From Candidatus Zixiibacteriota bacterium (GTDB taxonomy: Bacteria > Zixibacteria > MSB-5A5 > GN15 > PGXB01), in assembly GCA_016933955.1 (NCBI GenBank), contig JAFGTT010000027.1, positions 181,222 to 245,221 on the forward strand: DNA of 64,000 nucleotides, in the 5' to 3' direction. The notes under the pieces were generated by a model. That model made no database searches. It saw nothing but the letters and a program-made list of their open reading frames with translations, and was not told the origin of the DNA. Positions 44,826 to 55,387 of this stretch are shown here, piece by piece (positions within the stretch are counted from its first letter, which is position 1; each line of letters begins with the position of its first letter). Made by a program: the position numbers and the translations under genes.

Positions 44826-45717
44826 ATCTAACACGTTTTTCGGCCGATTGAACCGTGTTGGCCAGCAACATGGCAATCGTCATCAGCCCCACTCCCCCGG
44901 GAACAGGGGTAATAAACGAGGCCTTCTCCAGACAACCTTCGTAATCGACATCGCCGATAATCCGGTATCCTTTATCATTTGATTGATCCTCGATACGGTT
45001 AATCCCGACATCAATTATCACCACCCCTTCTTTGACCATATCGGCTGTAACAAAACGAGGTTGCCCGATAGCGGCAATAAGAATATCCGCCCGACGACAG
45101 ACATCCCTTATATTAGTGGTCCGGGAATGGCAAAAAGTTACTGTGGCATTGGCTGTCCTGGCTTTCTGCAGGAGTATCACCCCGATCGGTTTGCCGACAA
45201 TATTGGACCGCCCCAGTACCACTACTTCCTTACCGGCCGGATCGATATCATAGCGACGCATCAATTCCACGATTCCGTACGGGGTGCAGGGCAGGAAGGT
45301 CGGGTGCCCCTGAAGAAGCATTCCGAAATTGAATGGATGCAACCCATCGACATCCTTGGCCGGATCAATACGAAGAATCACATCCTTTTCTTTAAGATGT
45401 CCCGGAAGCGGCAACTGCACCAAAATTCCATCGATATCTTTCCGCCCGTTCAACTCCAGGACAATTTTCTCCAATTCTTCCTGGGTGATATCGGCCGGCT
45501 TGCGAATGACTTCGGAAAAGATACCGATTTTCTCACACGCCTTCGCTTTGCCGCGGACATAACTCTGGGAGGCCGGATCATCGCCCACCAGCACCGCCGC
45601 CAGTCCCGGAGTAACGCCTTTCTTTTTAAGCTCTGCGACTTTCCGTTGAAGCTCTTCCTTGATCTCACCGGATATCTTTTTGCCGTCGATTATTGTCGCC
45701 TCCATAACGTCCTTCAT
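44824..45717 (-). CDS. folD: Bifunctional methylenetetrahydrofolate dehydrogenase/cyclohydrolase
   Basis: A 297-residue FolD that interconverts methylene-, methenyl- and formyl-tetrahydrofolate. VGDDPASQSYVRGKAKACEKIGI carries the catalytic Lys; LPLPGHL and PAKDVDGLHPFN, GRSNIVGKPIGVIL and PVPGGVGLMTIAML are intact. The start overlaps the stop of the ymdB-like gene as ATGA; an ATG four codons later is possible. It is the last gene of the long thrS-to-folD run. Confidence 0.96.
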   Translation of the reverse strand: MKDVMEATIIDGKKISGEIKEELQRKVAELKKKGVTPGLAAVLVGDDPASQSYVRGKAKACEKIGIFSEVIRKPADITQEELEKIVLELNGRKDIDGILVQLPLPGHLKEKDVILRIDPAKDVDGLHPFNFGMLLQGHPTFLPCTPYGIVELMRRYDIDPAGKEVVVLGRSNIVGKPIGVILLQKARTANATVTFCHSRTTNIRDVCRRADILIAAIGQPRFVTADMVKEGVVIIDVGINRIEDQSNDKGYRIIGDVDYEGCLEKASFITPVPGGVGLMTIAMLLANTVQSAEKRVR

Positions 45718-46532
45718 TCCTTCTCCTCGGGTCCCATATCCCCGCCATAGTCGATTCTAAATCTTTCGATTGCCTCCGCCCCGCCGTCTTCGGTGCTGAC
45801 CGTTACCACCACTCCGCTGATTTTAATATCCTTCTTGGCGCATGTAAAACGCTTCGGCATGCCGGTTAAAAACCGGTCCAGCGACGGCCCTTTGGCCATC
45901 CCGATAATCGAATCATAGGCCCCGGTCATTCCGGCATCGGTGATATAGGCCGTTCCCCGTTCCGACACCGATTCATCGGCCGTCTGGACATGGGTGTGGG
46001 TCCCGATTATGGCTGACACCCGACCGTCGAGATAATAAGCCAGCGCCTGCTTCTCCGAGGTAACTTCGGCATGAAAATCGACGATGACAATATCGGCCCT
46101 CTCCCGGATAATCCGCAAATCGCGATCGGCCGTCCGAAACGGGCAGTCGATATCCTTCATATATGTCCGCCCCTGGAGATTCAATACCCCGATTTTGACT
46201 CCGTCAACTTCGTCTATCAGGTAACCCGCTCCGGGACATCCCGGAGGAAAATTCGACGGCCGCAAAAGTCGCGGCTGCTCATCGATATATTTGAGGATAT
46301 CCAGACGATCCCAGATATGGTTTCCCGAGGTCTGGCAGTCAATCCCGTAGGTAAACATTTTTCGGGCCATTTCCGGTGTGATACCGAATCCCCCGGCGGC
46401 GTTTTCAGTATTGGCGATCACATAATCCGCCTGGTACTTTTCCTTGAGCGGCTTGCACATCTGCGATAAAACAAACCGCCCCGGCTGACCGCAGGCATCG
46501 GCGAAAAAAAGAATCTTAATCTGTGGCTTCAT
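45714..46532 (-). CDS. YmdB-family metallophosphoesterase (cyclic nucleotide phosphodiesterase)
   Basis: A 272-residue calcineurin-fold enzyme with FADACGQPGR (Asp of the metal site), ANTENAAGGFGIT, TSGNHIWDR, VDFHAEVTSEK and GTHTHVQTADE, all typical of the YmdB/TIGR00282 family that hydrolyses 2',3'-cyclic nucleotides or cAMP. The first motif is ADACG rather than the common GDIVG. Coupling to rny is typical, as both act in RNA turnover. Confidence 0.92.
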   Translation of the reverse strand: MKPQIKILFFADACGQPGRFVLSQMCKPLKEKYQADYVIANTENAAGGFGITPEMARKMFTYGIDCQTSGNHIWDRLDILKYIDEQPRLLRPSNFPPGCPGAGYLIDEVDGVKIGVLNLQGRTYMKDIDCPFRTADRDLRIIRERADIVIVDFHAEVTSEKQALAYYLDGRVSAIIGTHTHVQTADESVSERGTAYITDAGMTGAYDSIIGMAKGPSLDRFLTGMPKRFTCAKKDIKISGVVVTVSTEDGGAEAIERFRIDYGGDMGPEEKE

Positions 46533-46537
46533 GACTC

Positions 46538-48103
46538 CTACTTGGCATATTCCGTCGCTCTCGATTCACGAATCACCGAGACCTTAATCTGTCCCGGATA
46601 TTCCATTTCCTGTTCAATCTTGCGGGCGATATCACCGGCCAGAATATGCGTGGCCAGATCATCTATAAGCTCACATTCGACAATCACCCGAACTTCGCGG
46701 CCAGCCTGGATCGCAAATGCCTTGGCCACTCCGCGGAAGGAATCCGCCAGTTCTTCAAGGGTCTCCAAACGCTTGATATACGCCTCCAGCGGTTCCCGCC
46801 GCGCTCCCGGGCGGGCTCCCGAAATAGCATCGGCCGCCTGGACTAAAATAGCATATGGCGTCTCCTGGGGGATGTCCCCGTGATGCGACAATACCGCGTT
46901 GACTACCGCTGGATGTTCATTGTAACGGATCAGGAAATTCCCCCCGATCTCGGTGTGGGTTCCTTCCGTCTCCCGGTCGATGGCCTTACCGATATCATGC
47001 AACAGCCCGGCTCGCTTGCCCAGATTCGGATCAAGCTCCAACTCGGCGGCCATCAATCCCGCCAGAATGGCCACTTCTTTGGAATGCTGCAAGACATTCT
47101 GTCCGTACGAACTGCGGTAGTTCAATTTGCCAAGAAGCTTGATTACATCCAGATGAAGTCCCTGAATACCCAGATCGAAACAGGCCTGTTCGCCTATTTC
47201 CCGAACTATCATCTCCATCTCTTTTTCCGTCTTGGCCACGATTTCTTCGATTCGGGTCGGATGTATCCGTCCGTCGGTGATCAATTTCTCCAGAGACATC
47301 CGGGCGATTTCCCGGCGGATCGGATCATAGCCGGAAAGAATCACCGCCTCGGGAGTATCATCGACAATCACATCAATCCCGGTAGCGGTCTCGAATGATC
47401 GGATATTACGTCCTTCCCGTCCGATAATACGCCCTTTCATTTCCTCGTTCGGTAGATTTACCACCGATACTGTTGATTCCACCGTGTGATCGGCGGCGCA
47501 ACGATAAATGGCCGATATAATAATTTCCCGCGCTTCCTTTTCGGCATTCTGCTCGGCCTTGTCCCTTATTTCCTTCATCATGGCGGCCGCCTCGATTTTG
47601 GCCTCGTTGATCAAATTGACTTTCAGCTCTTCTTTGGCCTCGTCGGATGTCATCTGGGCGATGCGTTCCAGTTTTTCATTCTGGATGTGCACTAATTTTT
47701 CCAGCTCCTGCTCGCGGAGGGTTATTCCTTTATCGCGGCCGGCCAGGGTCTTTTCACGGTTGACAATTTCTTTTTCCCGCTTCTGTAAACTTTCCAGTTT
47801 GCGATCGACAGCCGTTTCCTTATCGGCCAGCCTCCTCTCGGTCTTCTGAATTTCGTTTCTTTTATTCTGATATTCGCGCTCGAAATTGGTTTTTGTTTTG
47901 TACCATTCTTCTTTTGCCTCAAGCAGGGCTTCTTTTTTCTTTATTTCAGCCTCTTTTTGGCCTTCGGCAATTATCTTTTTGGCCGCTTCTTCCGCCCCGC
48001 TGATTTTACGATCGCCGATTCGTCTCAAAATCAGCCAGGCCAGGCCAAAACCAACAATAGCCGCCAGGACCGCTAAAAGGACAACCACCAAGACATTGTC
48101 CAT
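46538..48103 (-). CDS. rny: Ribonuclease Y
   Basis: A 521-residue membrane-anchored endoribonuclease. N-terminal helix ([21 protein letters not shown]), long coiled coil (about 30-195), KH domain with [15 protein letters not shown] and HD domain with [11 protein letters not shown] (metal-binding His-Asp) and VLSHHGD. The ATG follows AAGGAGGAC. It begins mRNA decay at the inner membrane. Confidence 0.97.
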   Translation of the reverse strand: MDNVLVVVLLAVLAAIVGFGLAWLILRRIGDRKISGAEEAAKKIIAEGQKEAEIKKKEALLEAKEEWYKTKTNFEREYQNKRNEIQKTERRLADKETAVDRKLESLQKREKEIVNREKTLAGRDKGITLREQELEKLVHIQNEKLERIAQMTSDEAKEELKVNLINEAKIEAAAMMKEIRDKAEQNAEKEAREIIISAIYRCAADHTVESTVSVVNLPNEEMKGRIIGREGRNIRSFETATGIDVIVDDTPEAVILSGYDPIRREIARMSLEKLITDGRIHPTRIEEIVAKTEKEMEMIVREIGEQACFDLGIQGLHLDVIKLLGKLNYRSSYGQNVLQHSKEVAILAGLMAAELELDPNLGKRAGLLHDIGKAIDRETEGTHTEIGGNFLIRYNEHPAVVNAVLSHHGDIPQETPYAILVQAADAISGARPGARREPLEAYIKRLETLEELADSFRGVAKAFAIQAGREVRVIVECELIDDLATHILAGDIARKIEQEMEYPGQIKVSVIRESRATEYAK

Positions 48104-48194
48104 CTGTCCTCCTTGTCCCGACTCTTTATCGGGACCATCTATTAAAAATAATGTCTATGAAAAAAGAGGATATGAATTGATTGAAGCCAATAAT

Positions 48195-48509
48195 TCATTT
48201 ATCCCCGGAACCCTCGAGTTTGCTGTCGAGTAATTCCAGAAGATTTCTTGCCTTATTTTCTGTGATGCTGTTATTCGCCTCTAAATTGTCCTTAAGATCC
48301 AAAAGTTCATCGGCCAAATTTAACGCCGCCAATACGGCAATCTTATGAGGTGACCTATTTTTGGATCGAAGCGCAATATCGCGCATTTTTTTATCGACAC
48401 AGTCGGCAACACGAAGCATATAATCCCCATTCGCATTACCCCGAATCGAATATTCTTCGCCGAATATGGCTACCCTAACCACCTTGTCTTTGTCAGAAAT
48501 TCCAGGCAT
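48195..48509 (-). CDS. zapA: Cell division protein ZapA
   Basis: A 104-residue ZapA: KVVRVAIFGEEYSIRG strand, YMLRVADCVDKKM helix, KIAVLAALNLADELL and a coiled-coil tail. It cross-links FtsZ filaments. The ATG at 48509 gives the normal family length; a TTG eight codons upstream is possible. It is preceded by 125 bases without a gene after the ZapB-like gene. Confidence 0.92.
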   Translation of the reverse strand: MPGISDKDKVVRVAIFGEEYSIRGNANGDYMLRVADCVDKKMRDIALRSKNRSPHKIAVLAALNLADELLDLKDNLEANNSITENKARNLLELLDSKLEGSGDK

Positions 48510-48634
48510 ATTATTATGAACTATTATCCTCAAATAATTTTGGACTATCCTCTTTTATCACTTAAATTATTACGTTAATCTATTTATAAAAAATAACCTA
48601 TAAATCCAAACTCTTCTTGTCAAATATAAAATAC

Positions 48635-48868
48635 TTATAATTGTTCCAGGTTTCCCAGACGATCAAGAATACTACTCAAACGCCGTTTAACCGTTTCCGA
48701 TTTCTCGTTTTCTTCCTTTTCCATCCGGGTAATTCGGGATTCCGTTTCAGTTAGCTGTGTCTTTAAACGCTTGTTTTCGTCAATCAGATGACCATTTTCC
48801 TGATTCAATTTATCAATCAGGGCAACCGCCTTGTTTATTTTTTCTTCCAGCTTTTCCAGCGTATCCAT
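48635..48868 (-). CDS. ZapB-like coiled-coil division protein
   Basis: A 77-residue all-coiled-coil protein (heptads from MDTLEKLEEKINKAVALI to LSSILDRLGNL). Its size and position just before zapA fit ZapB, which bundles ZapA at the septum; sequence identity cannot be judged. Its ATG lies one base after the pheT stop. Confidence 0.78.
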   Translation of the reverse strand: MDTLEKLEEKINKAVALIDKLNQENGHLIDENKRLKTQLTETESRITRMEKEENEKSETVKRRLSSILDRLGNLEQL

Positions 48869-48869
48869 A

Positions 48870-51245
48870 TCAACCTTCTCTGACTTCTGCTTTAAAGCAA
48901 CGCTTTAAATGTTCAGCTATTTTTCTCTGCAAATCAACAACTTCCGCATTTTCAAGACTACCTTCCGCGGATCGAAAGATCATGGCGAAGGCCAGTGACT
49001 TTTTACCCGATCCGATCTGTTTGCCGCGATAAAGATCGAAAATCTCAACCGATTCCAGCAATTTTCCACCGGCCTTTTTTATCTCCTCCAGTATATCCCC
49101 GGCCCGGACCGATTCATCGACCACTATGGCTATATCGCGTGGGGCGGCCGGGTAGCGAGGAAGCGGCTTGAATACCGCCGTATCCTGCCTGCTTCCCAAT
49201 AATCCGTCAAAATCAATCTCAGCCGCGAATACAGGTTGCTTAATATCGAATTCGCGGGCAATCTCAGGATCGATCTGACCCGCCCGACCTATTGTCACGC
49301 TTCCGATATTCACCTTAAATGCCAGACCTTTGATAAACGGTTTCTGATCACAACCGACAAACGCGATTTCTCCGCAACGGCATCCCCCGGCCAGAGTTTC
49401 CAGGGCGCCTTTCAGTTCATAAAATGAATATTCTCTTCCCCGGCCAAACCACTTATCAACCGAGCGGCCGGTCATGATTATCCCGATTATCTCCTGTTCG
49501 GCAGGCGGGTTTCCGGGATTGAAGGCTTTACCGATCTCGAACAATGCCAGATCAACATTACGATGAGCGATATTATGAGCGGTTGATTTCAATAACGAAT
49601 AAATCAGGGTATTCTGCAGAACATCCAGATCCTCGGCAATCGGATTCAATATTTTCAATTGCTTATCTCCGGCTCCCAGTTTGCTTAACTGCCGGGAATG
49701 ACCCAATCCGGAACTGTAAATCTCGTCGAATCCCTGGGCCGTCAATATTCTCCTGATCTCACTCCGAAAAACATCATCGGGATGGCCCGGTGTAAACAGG
49801 GGGCCATTATTGCGGTCAATAAACGGAATCGACTCGAAACCCTCAATGCGGATAATCTCCTCGATAAGATCGACCTCGCGTTTAACATCAACCGCGAAAG
49901 TCGGCACCTTCACATGAAGTTTTCCCCGGTCTTCGACTTCGTATTCCAGATCACGGAGAATCTTAATTATCCGTTCGGTCGGGATATCCACCCCCAGAAG
50001 AGCCCGCACCCGCTCCGGCCTCAATTCGATTTCCGCCGGATTTATCGGCTCGGGATAACAATCAACCAGACCCGACAAAACCGATCCACCGGCGAATTTC
50101 TGCATCAGGCAGGCCGCCCGGTTCGCCGCAATCGGAACGATATTAGGATCGACACCCCGTTCGAAACGATACGATGATTCGGTATTGAGCCCCAGAAGCA
50201 TCCGGCTTTTCCTGATGGTTACCGGGTCGAAATAGGCCGATTCCAGCAAAATATCGACCGTGTCCTCGGACACTTCTGAATCCAGACCACCCATGACCCC
50301 GGCCGTTCCCACTCCCTGACGGCCATCGGTAATCATCAGGACATCCGGGGTCAGTTTATGTTCCCGGCCATCGAGAGTAGTAAACATCTCACCTTCGAAA
50401 GCACGCCGAACCACAATTTCTCCCCGGCTGAATTTTCGATAATCAAAGGCATGAAGCGGTTGTCCGTATTCCATCATCACCAGGTTGGTGATATCAACCA
50501 CATTGGAAATCGGCCTGATACCGCAGAGCAACAGCTTACGCCGAATCCACCAGGGCGACAGTCCGATTTTTACCCCTTTGATAATTCGAGCCGTGTATCG
50601 CTGGCAAGCCTCGGGATTATCGATCCTGATCTTTATATAATCCGAGGCTTTTTCCGAAACTTCAATCAGGTCAATCTCCGGCTTCTTCATCTTCAGCCCG
50701 GCCAGGCAGGCGGTATCACGGGCCACCCCGATGGCCGAAAGAAGGTCGGCACGATTGGGTGTCAGATCGAGATTTAAAATATAGTCGTTTACTTTTAGGA
50801 CATCATCGATCGGCGCTCCAATCGGGGCATCCTCATCGAGCACCATGATCCCCGAATGATCATCACTCAAACCCAGTTCATCTTCGGCGCAGATCATCCC
50901 TGATGATTCCACCCCGCGGATTTTGCTTTTCTTTATTTTTATTCCGCCCTGCAATTCGGCACCTATTTTGGCTACGACCACTTTCTGCCCGCCTCGGGCA
51001 TTTGGAGCGCCGCAGACCACCTGCAATTTTTCCCGGCCGATATCGACCAGCGCTTTCTTCAGGTGATCCGTCCCCTCGATATTTTCTATCTGCTCGATCC
51101 GGCCGACACAAATATTGTCGAATCCTTTTTCGAGGACCGGTTCAGTCTCGGTTTCCGCTCCGGCCAGCGTTAAACGCCCGGCCAGCTCGGGTGCCGGCCA
51201 CGAAATATCGACCAGTTCTTTTATCCAGCTATAGGGTAACTGCAT
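48870..51245 (-). CDS. pheT: Phenylalanyl-tRNA synthetase beta subunit
   Basis: A 791-residue PheT: tRNA-binding OB fold near 40-150 (VCGAPNARGGQKVVVA), B3/B4 editing domain (PISNVVDITNLVMMEYGQPLHAFD), B5 domain (about 400-475) and the C-terminal FDX-ACB domain (PLPRYPAAPRDIAIVVDE). It joins PheS as an alpha2beta2 enzyme. The start overlaps the pheS stop as TAATG. Confidence 0.97.
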   Translation of the reverse strand: MQLPYSWIKELVDISWPAPELAGRLTLAGAETETEPVLEKGFDNICVGRIEQIENIEGTDHLKKALVDIGREKLQVVCGAPNARGGQKVVVAKIGAELQGGIKIKKSKIRGVESSGMICAEDELGLSDDHSGIMVLDEDAPIGAPIDDVLKVNDYILNLDLTPNRADLLSAIGVARDTACLAGLKMKKPEIDLIEVSEKASDYIKIRIDNPEACQRYTARIIKGVKIGLSPWWIRRKLLLCGIRPISNVVDITNLVMMEYGQPLHAFDYRKFSRGEIVVRRAFEGEMFTTLDGREHKLTPDVLMITDGRQGVGTAGVMGGLDSEVSEDTVDILLESAYFDPVTIRKSRMLLGLNTESSYRFERGVDPNIVPIAANRAACLMQKFAGGSVLSGLVDCYPEPINPAEIELRPERVRALLGVDIPTERIIKILRDLEYEVEDRGKLHVKVPTFAVDVKREVDLIEEIIRIEGFESIPFIDRNNGPLFTPGHPDDVFRSEIRRILTAQGFDEIYSSGLGHSRQLSKLGAGDKQLKILNPIAEDLDVLQNTLIYSLLKSTAHNIAHRNVDLALFEIGKAFNPGNPPAEQEIIGIIMTGRSVDKWFGRGREYSFYELKGALETLAGGCRCGEIAFVGCDQKPFIKGLAFKVNIGSVTIGRAGQIDPEIAREFDIKQPVFAAEIDFDGLLGSRQDTAVFKPLPRYPAAPRDIAIVVDESVRAGDILEEIKKAGGKLLESVEIFDLYRGKQIGSGKKSLAFAMIFRSAEGSLENAEVVDLQRKIAEHLKRCFKAEVREG

Positions 51246-52261
51246 TACATGAATTGCCTTATAAAACGAATATCATTCTCATAAAAAAGCCTGATATCGT
51301 TAATCCCGTATTTCAGCATGGCGATCCGTTCCACCCCGATCCCGAATGCGTAGCCGGTGTATTTCTCCGAATCCATCCCGGCACATTCAAGAACATTGGG
51401 GTCTATCATGCCGCATCCCAGAATTTCCAGCCAGCCGGTTTGCTTGCAAAGCCGACACCCCTTTCCCCGACAGAGAAAACAGGAAATATCTACCTCGGCC
51501 GATGGTTCCGTGAACGGAAAATAGCTGGGGCGGAAACGAAGTTTCAAGCCCTCGCCGAAGAAATCCCGGCAGAAGGCCACCAGCACCCCTTTAAGATCGG
51601 CCAGTGTCACGCCCTCATCAACCAGAAAACCATCCACCTGGTGAAAAACACAATACGATCGGGTGGAAATTTCCTCATTTCGATAGGTTTTCCCCGGAGT
51701 GATTATTTTGATCGGTGGCTGATGATTTTCCAGGTAGCGCGCCTGAACCGGGGTCGTGTGGGTCCTGAGAAGTAGCTTCTCACCTTCCACATAAAATGTA
51801 TCCTGCATATCCCGGGCCGGATGATCCGGCGGGAAATTGAGTGCCTCGAAATTATAATAATCGGTTTCCACTTCGGGCCCGCGGGCAATGGCAAAGCCCA
51901 TACTCTGAAATGAGCGACACATCCGCTCGATGACTGTGGTGATGGGATGCAGGGCGCCGAGACGATGGCTTATACCGGGCAAGGTTGGATCAACCAGAGT
52001 TTTGACTCCGCCGGTCTTGAATTTATCGCGCGCCGCTTCAATCGCCTGCTCAATCTTCACCCGGGCCTGGTTGGCCGACGCTCCCACGGATTTCCGTTCT
52101 TCGATCGGAAGATCCTTCAGACTTTTCAGAACGGACGTAATTATCCCTTTTCGGCCGATATACTTGATATTGATATTATCGAGATCGTTATCCGAAGCGG
52201 CCGCTTCTATGGCCGAAAGAGCTTCGGCCAGAATTTCATTGGTCTCCTTAACTCCGGACAT
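51245..52261 (-). CDS. pheS: Phenylalanyl-tRNA synthetase alpha subunit
   Basis: A 338-residue catalytic subunit. GRKGIITSVLKSL, HPITTVIERM, DTFYVEGEKLLLRTHTT and GFGVERI-like FGIGVERIAML motifs are present. A four-cysteine insertion CFLCRGKGCRLCKQTGWLEI near 252-270 is seen in many bacterial PheS. It lies 14 bases after rplT. Confidence 0.97.
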   Translation of the reverse strand: MSGVKETNEILAEALSAIEAAASDNDLDNINIKYIGRKGIITSVLKSLKDLPIEERKSVGASANQARVKIEQAIEAARDKFKTGGVKTLVDPTLPGISHRLGALHPITTVIERMCRSFQSMGFAIARGPEVETDYYNFEALNFPPDHPARDMQDTFYVEGEKLLLRTHTTPVQARYLENHQPPIKIITPGKTYRNEEISTRSYCVFHQVDGFLVDEGVTLADLKGVLVAFCRDFFGEGLKLRFRPSYFPFTEPSAEVDISCFLCRGKGCRLCKQTGWLEILGCGMIDPNVLECAGMDSEKYTGYAFGIGVERIAMLKYGINDIRLFYENDIRFIRQFM

Positions 52262-52275
52262 TATTTATCCCGGAG

Positions 52276-52626
52276 TTAATTAACCTTGGCCATATCAACC
52301 AGGCGGCCGAACGTGGCCGTATCCCGGGCGGCAATATCCGCCAGGGCTTTGCGATCAAGACCGACCCCGGCTTTTTTCAAACCGTTAATAAATGTTGAAT
52401 AGTTCATCCCGTACTGCTTGGCGGCCGCCGAAATCCGGACAATCCACAAACGACGGAATTCCCGCTTTTTATTACGGCGATCGCGATAGGCATAAGTCAA
52501 ACCCTTATGAACTGTTTCCAGTGCCGTCCTGTATAACCGGGAACGGGCCCCGTAATTGCCGCGGGCTCTTTTCAATACCTTTTTATGTCTTCTATGAGCG
52601 GCAACATTATTCATTGCGCGTGGCAT
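52276..52626 (-). CDS. rplT: Ribosomal protein L20 (bL20)
   Basis: A 116-residue L20: [49 protein letters not shown] and [21 protein letters not shown] stands eight bases before the ATG. It binds 23S rRNA early in assembly and, in several phyla, represses the infC-rpmI-rplT mRNA. Confidence 0.97.
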   Translation of the reverse strand: MPRAMNNVAAHRRHKKVLKRARGNYGARSRLYRTALETVHKGLTYAYRDRRNKKREFRRLWIVRISAAAKQYGMNYSTFINGLKKAGVGLDRKALADIAARDTATFGRLVDMAKVN

Positions 52627-52676
52627 ATACTATACTCCTGAATTCATCCAGTCTCTTTTAGACTATATTTAAATCA

Positions 52677-52871
52677 TCAATAGGGCAGCATCTTATTGAC
52701 CCGGCGGCAATCCACCGCGCTGACCAGGTCCGACTTGCGTAAATTCCGCTTCCGCTTGGGCGACTTCTTCGTCAGAATATGCGAATGATAGGCCTTCTTA
52801 CGCTTGATCTTGCCGGTCGCTGTCCGCTTGAATCGTTTCGCTGCGGATCGGCTCGTTTTTATCTTTGGCAT
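52677..52871 (-). CDS. rpmI: Ribosomal protein L35 (bL35)
   Basis: A 64-residue L35 ([42 protein letters not shown]). Its first 74 bases lie inside infC in another frame, a longer overlap than usual. A GAGGAC ribosome site precedes the ATG. Confidence 0.96.
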   Translation of the reverse strand: MPKIKTSRSAAKRFKRTATGKIKRKKAYHSHILTKKSPKRKRNLRKSDLVSAVDCRRVNKMLPY

Positions 52872-53415
52872 TTTCAGTCCTCTTCTCTTTTGATTTACCT
52901 GTCGGAGGTTTCGGATTCAATATCATTGTCAGCCGCCGCCCCTCCAGCTTCGGGATTTGCCCGATGGTGCTGATATCACTGAGATCTTCCACGACCCTGT
53001 CTAAAATTTTGCGGCCCAGTTCCGTTCTGGCCATCTCCCGGCCCGTGAACATCACAAAAACCTTTACTTTACTCCCCTGCTCGAGAAATTCCCGAACATG
53101 TCTCGTCTTGAATTGATAATCATGCTCGTCTGTTTTGGGCCGGTAACGCATCGCCCGCATCTGGACCGTATGTTGCTTCTTCTTTGCCTGTCGTTCTTTC
53201 TTCGACTGCTCGTACTTGTACTTTCCGTAATCCATGATGCGGCAAACCGGCGGCCGGCTGTTCGGCGAAACTTCCACCAGGTCCAGGTTAGCCGCCCGGG
53301 CTCGATCAATAGCCTCTTTTACCGGCAGTATCCCGACCTGTTCGCCGTTTTCGCCGATCACCCGGACCGGCGTTACCAGAATCTTCTCGTTTACGCGAGT
53401 CGTTTTCTTCTTTAT
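52798..53415 (-). CDS. infC: Translation initiation factor IF-3 with AUA start
   Basis: A 205-residue IF-3. The N-domain starts [20 protein letters not shown], a sequence that lies upstream of the first ATG or GTG and is needed for the fold; the codon before it is ATA at 53415-53413, five bases after GGGAGG (53421-53426). Rare AUU/AUC/AUA starts are the rule in infC, where IF-3 rejects its own start and so controls itself. [17 protein letters not shown] and the C-domain are normal; a charged tail of about 26 residues overlaps rpmI. The ribosome site shares bases with the thrS stop. Confidence 0.93.
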   Translation of the reverse strand: MKKKTTRVNEKILVTPVRVIGENGEQVGILPVKEAIDRARAANLDLVEVSPNSRPPVCRIMDYGKYKYEQSKKERQAKKKQHTVQMRAMRYRPKTDEHDYQFKTRHVREFLEQGSKVKVFVMFTGREMARTELGRKILDRVVEDLSDISTIGQIPKLEGRRLTMILNPKPPTGKSKEKRTENAKDKNEPIRSETIQADSDRQDQA

Positions 53416-53425
53416 TGTGTCCTCC

Positions 53426-55366
53426 CTATAACAACTTGGATATTAGCGCTTTATCCCGGATTTCCTGTTTCATTATGGGAATCAGCTCCTCCGGCTTAAA
53501 ACCGCCCATATCTCCTTTTCCGTGGAGTCTGACCGAAACCGTTCCGTTAGCTTTTTCTTTTTCACCTATTATAAACATATAAGGAATTTTCTGCAACTCC
53601 GATTCACGAATCTTATGACCAATTTTTTCCGAACGCGAATCAAGCTCCGCCCGGAATCCGGATTCCTTCAAAGACTCCAGGATCTTCTCCCCGTAATCAT
53701 TGAGGGAATCCGTGATCGGCAGGATTTTCACCTGCACCGGGGCCAGCCACAGCGGGAATTTGCCCGCATAATGCTCGATTAAGACCCCGAAAAACCTCTC
53801 GATCGAACCCAGAAGTGCCCGGTGAATCATAAATGGCCGCTTGAGCTGCCCGTCTTTATCGGCGTAAGTCAAATCAAAGCGCTCCGGAAGCGAGAAATCG
53901 AACTGAATCGTCGAACACTGCCAGCTCCGATTCAGGGCATCTTTAATCTTGATATCTATCTTCGGCCCGTAAAAGGCCCCTCCGCCCTCATCGACCTGAT
54001 ATTCCAGCTTCAATATATCCATTGCGCGCCGAAGGCCATTCTCCGCCTTAACCCAGTCGGCCGGGTCACCGATAGCCTTCTCCGGACGGGTCGATAAAAA
54101 GATATCATAATTCTCGAATCCGAATGGTCGAAGAATATCCAGACAAAATTTAATCAGCCAGACCAGCTCATCTTCCATCATCTCCGGCGACACGAAATGG
54201 TGTGCATCATCCTGAGTAAACCCCCTGACTCGCATCAGTCCGTGCAGAACTCCCGGCATTTCGTAGCGGTAAACCGTTCCCAGTTCCGCCCAGCGCATCG
54301 GTAGATCGCGGTAACTCCAGCGCCGTGATTTGTACATACTGATATGAAACGGGCAATTCATCGGCTTGATCTGATACCGCGCCTGGTCAACCTCGATCGG
54401 GTTAAACATATTCTCGGTATAAAAATCGGTATGTCCCGACCGATGCCAGAGATCCAGATGGGCTATATGAGGCGAAAAAACCAGCTGATACCCATGTTTG
54501 AGATGTTCCTCGCGCCAGAAATTCTCGATCTCGTTCCGAATCAGAGCACCTTTCGGAAGCCACATCACCAGTCCCGCCCCTACTTCGTTACTGATATGAA
54601 ACAGCTCCAGTTGCTTGCCCAGTATTCGGTGATCCCGCCTCTTGGCCTCCTCCAACCGATGGACGTAATCATCCAGCATGCTCTTCTTGGGATATGACAC
54701 CCCGTAGATCCGCTGAAGCATCGTCTTGTGCTCATCGCCCCGCCAGTAGGCTCCCGACGATGAAATCAATTTGAAGGCCTTAATCATTCCCGTGTTGGGA
54801 ATATGCGGCCCCCGGCAAAGATCTTCAAAAGATGAATGCTTATAAACCGATACCCGGTCATCGAGAATATCCTCTTCCAGCATTTCGACTTTGTAGGATT
54901 CACTCTCTTTTTTATACTTCTCCAGCATTTCCTCGCGGCTGACTTCCTCGCGGTGAAACTCGGCTTTCTCACGAATTATTTCCTCGACCCGTTTTTCGAT
55001 TCTTTCGAGATCCTCCGGTGAGAATGGTTTCTCCACCTCGAAATCGTAGTAAAAACCCTCTTCGATCGGAGGACCGATAGCCAGCTTCACCCCCGGAAAT
55101 AACTCCGTCACGGCCTGGGCCATCACATGAGCCGAAGAGTGCCAGAAAACGAATTTCCCTTCAGGTTTGTCGAAAGTCAGGATTTCAACCGGATTATCGC
55201 TCTCGATCCCGGCCTTTAAATCCCTGAGATGACCGTTGACTTTAACCGCCAGGGCCTCTTTGGCCAGTCCCGGCGATATCGAACGGGCGACCTCGTAGCC
55301 GGTGACCCCTTTCGGGTAATTCTTGACCGAGCCATCCGGAAATTTTATTTTAATCTCTTCAGCCAT
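53426..55366 (-). CDS. thrS: Threonyl-tRNA synthetase
   Basis: A 646-residue class II synthetase: TGS domain (1-62), editing domain with HSSAHVMAQAV, catalytic core with MNCPFHISMYKS and RVRGFTQDDAHHF, and C-terminal anticodon domain. It charges tRNA-Thr and heads the translation gene run behind tRNA-Val. The region between the tRNA and thrS can form a small hairpin. Confidence 0.97.
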   Translation of the reverse strand: MAEEIKIKFPDGSVKNYPKGVTGYEVARSISPGLAKEALAVKVNGHLRDLKAGIESDNPVEILTFDKPEGKFVFWHSSAHVMAQAVTELFPGVKLAIGPPIEEGFYYDFEVEKPFSPEDLERIEKRVEEIIREKAEFHREEVSREEMLEKYKKESESYKVEMLEEDILDDRVSVYKHSSFEDLCRGPHIPNTGMIKAFKLISSSGAYWRGDEHKTMLQRIYGVSYPKKSMLDDYVHRLEEAKRRDHRILGKQLELFHISNEVGAGLVMWLPKGALIRNEIENFWREEHLKHGYQLVFSPHIAHLDLWHRSGHTDFYTENMFNPIEVDQARYQIKPMNCPFHISMYKSRRWSYRDLPMRWAELGTVYRYEMPGVLHGLMRVRGFTQDDAHHFVSPEMMEDELVWLIKFCLDILRPFGFENYDIFLSTRPEKAIGDPADWVKAENGLRRAMDILKLEYQVDEGGGAFYGPKIDIKIKDALNRSWQCSTIQFDFSLPERFDLTYADKDGQLKRPFMIHRALLGSIERFFGVLIEHYAGKFPLWLAPVQVKILPITDSLNDYGEKILESLKESGFRAELDSRSEKIGHKIRESELQKIPYMFIIGEKEKANGTVSVRLHGKGDMGGFKPEELIPIMKQEIRDKALISKLL

Positions 55367-55387
55367 TCCAATATACTATAAGTAAGC

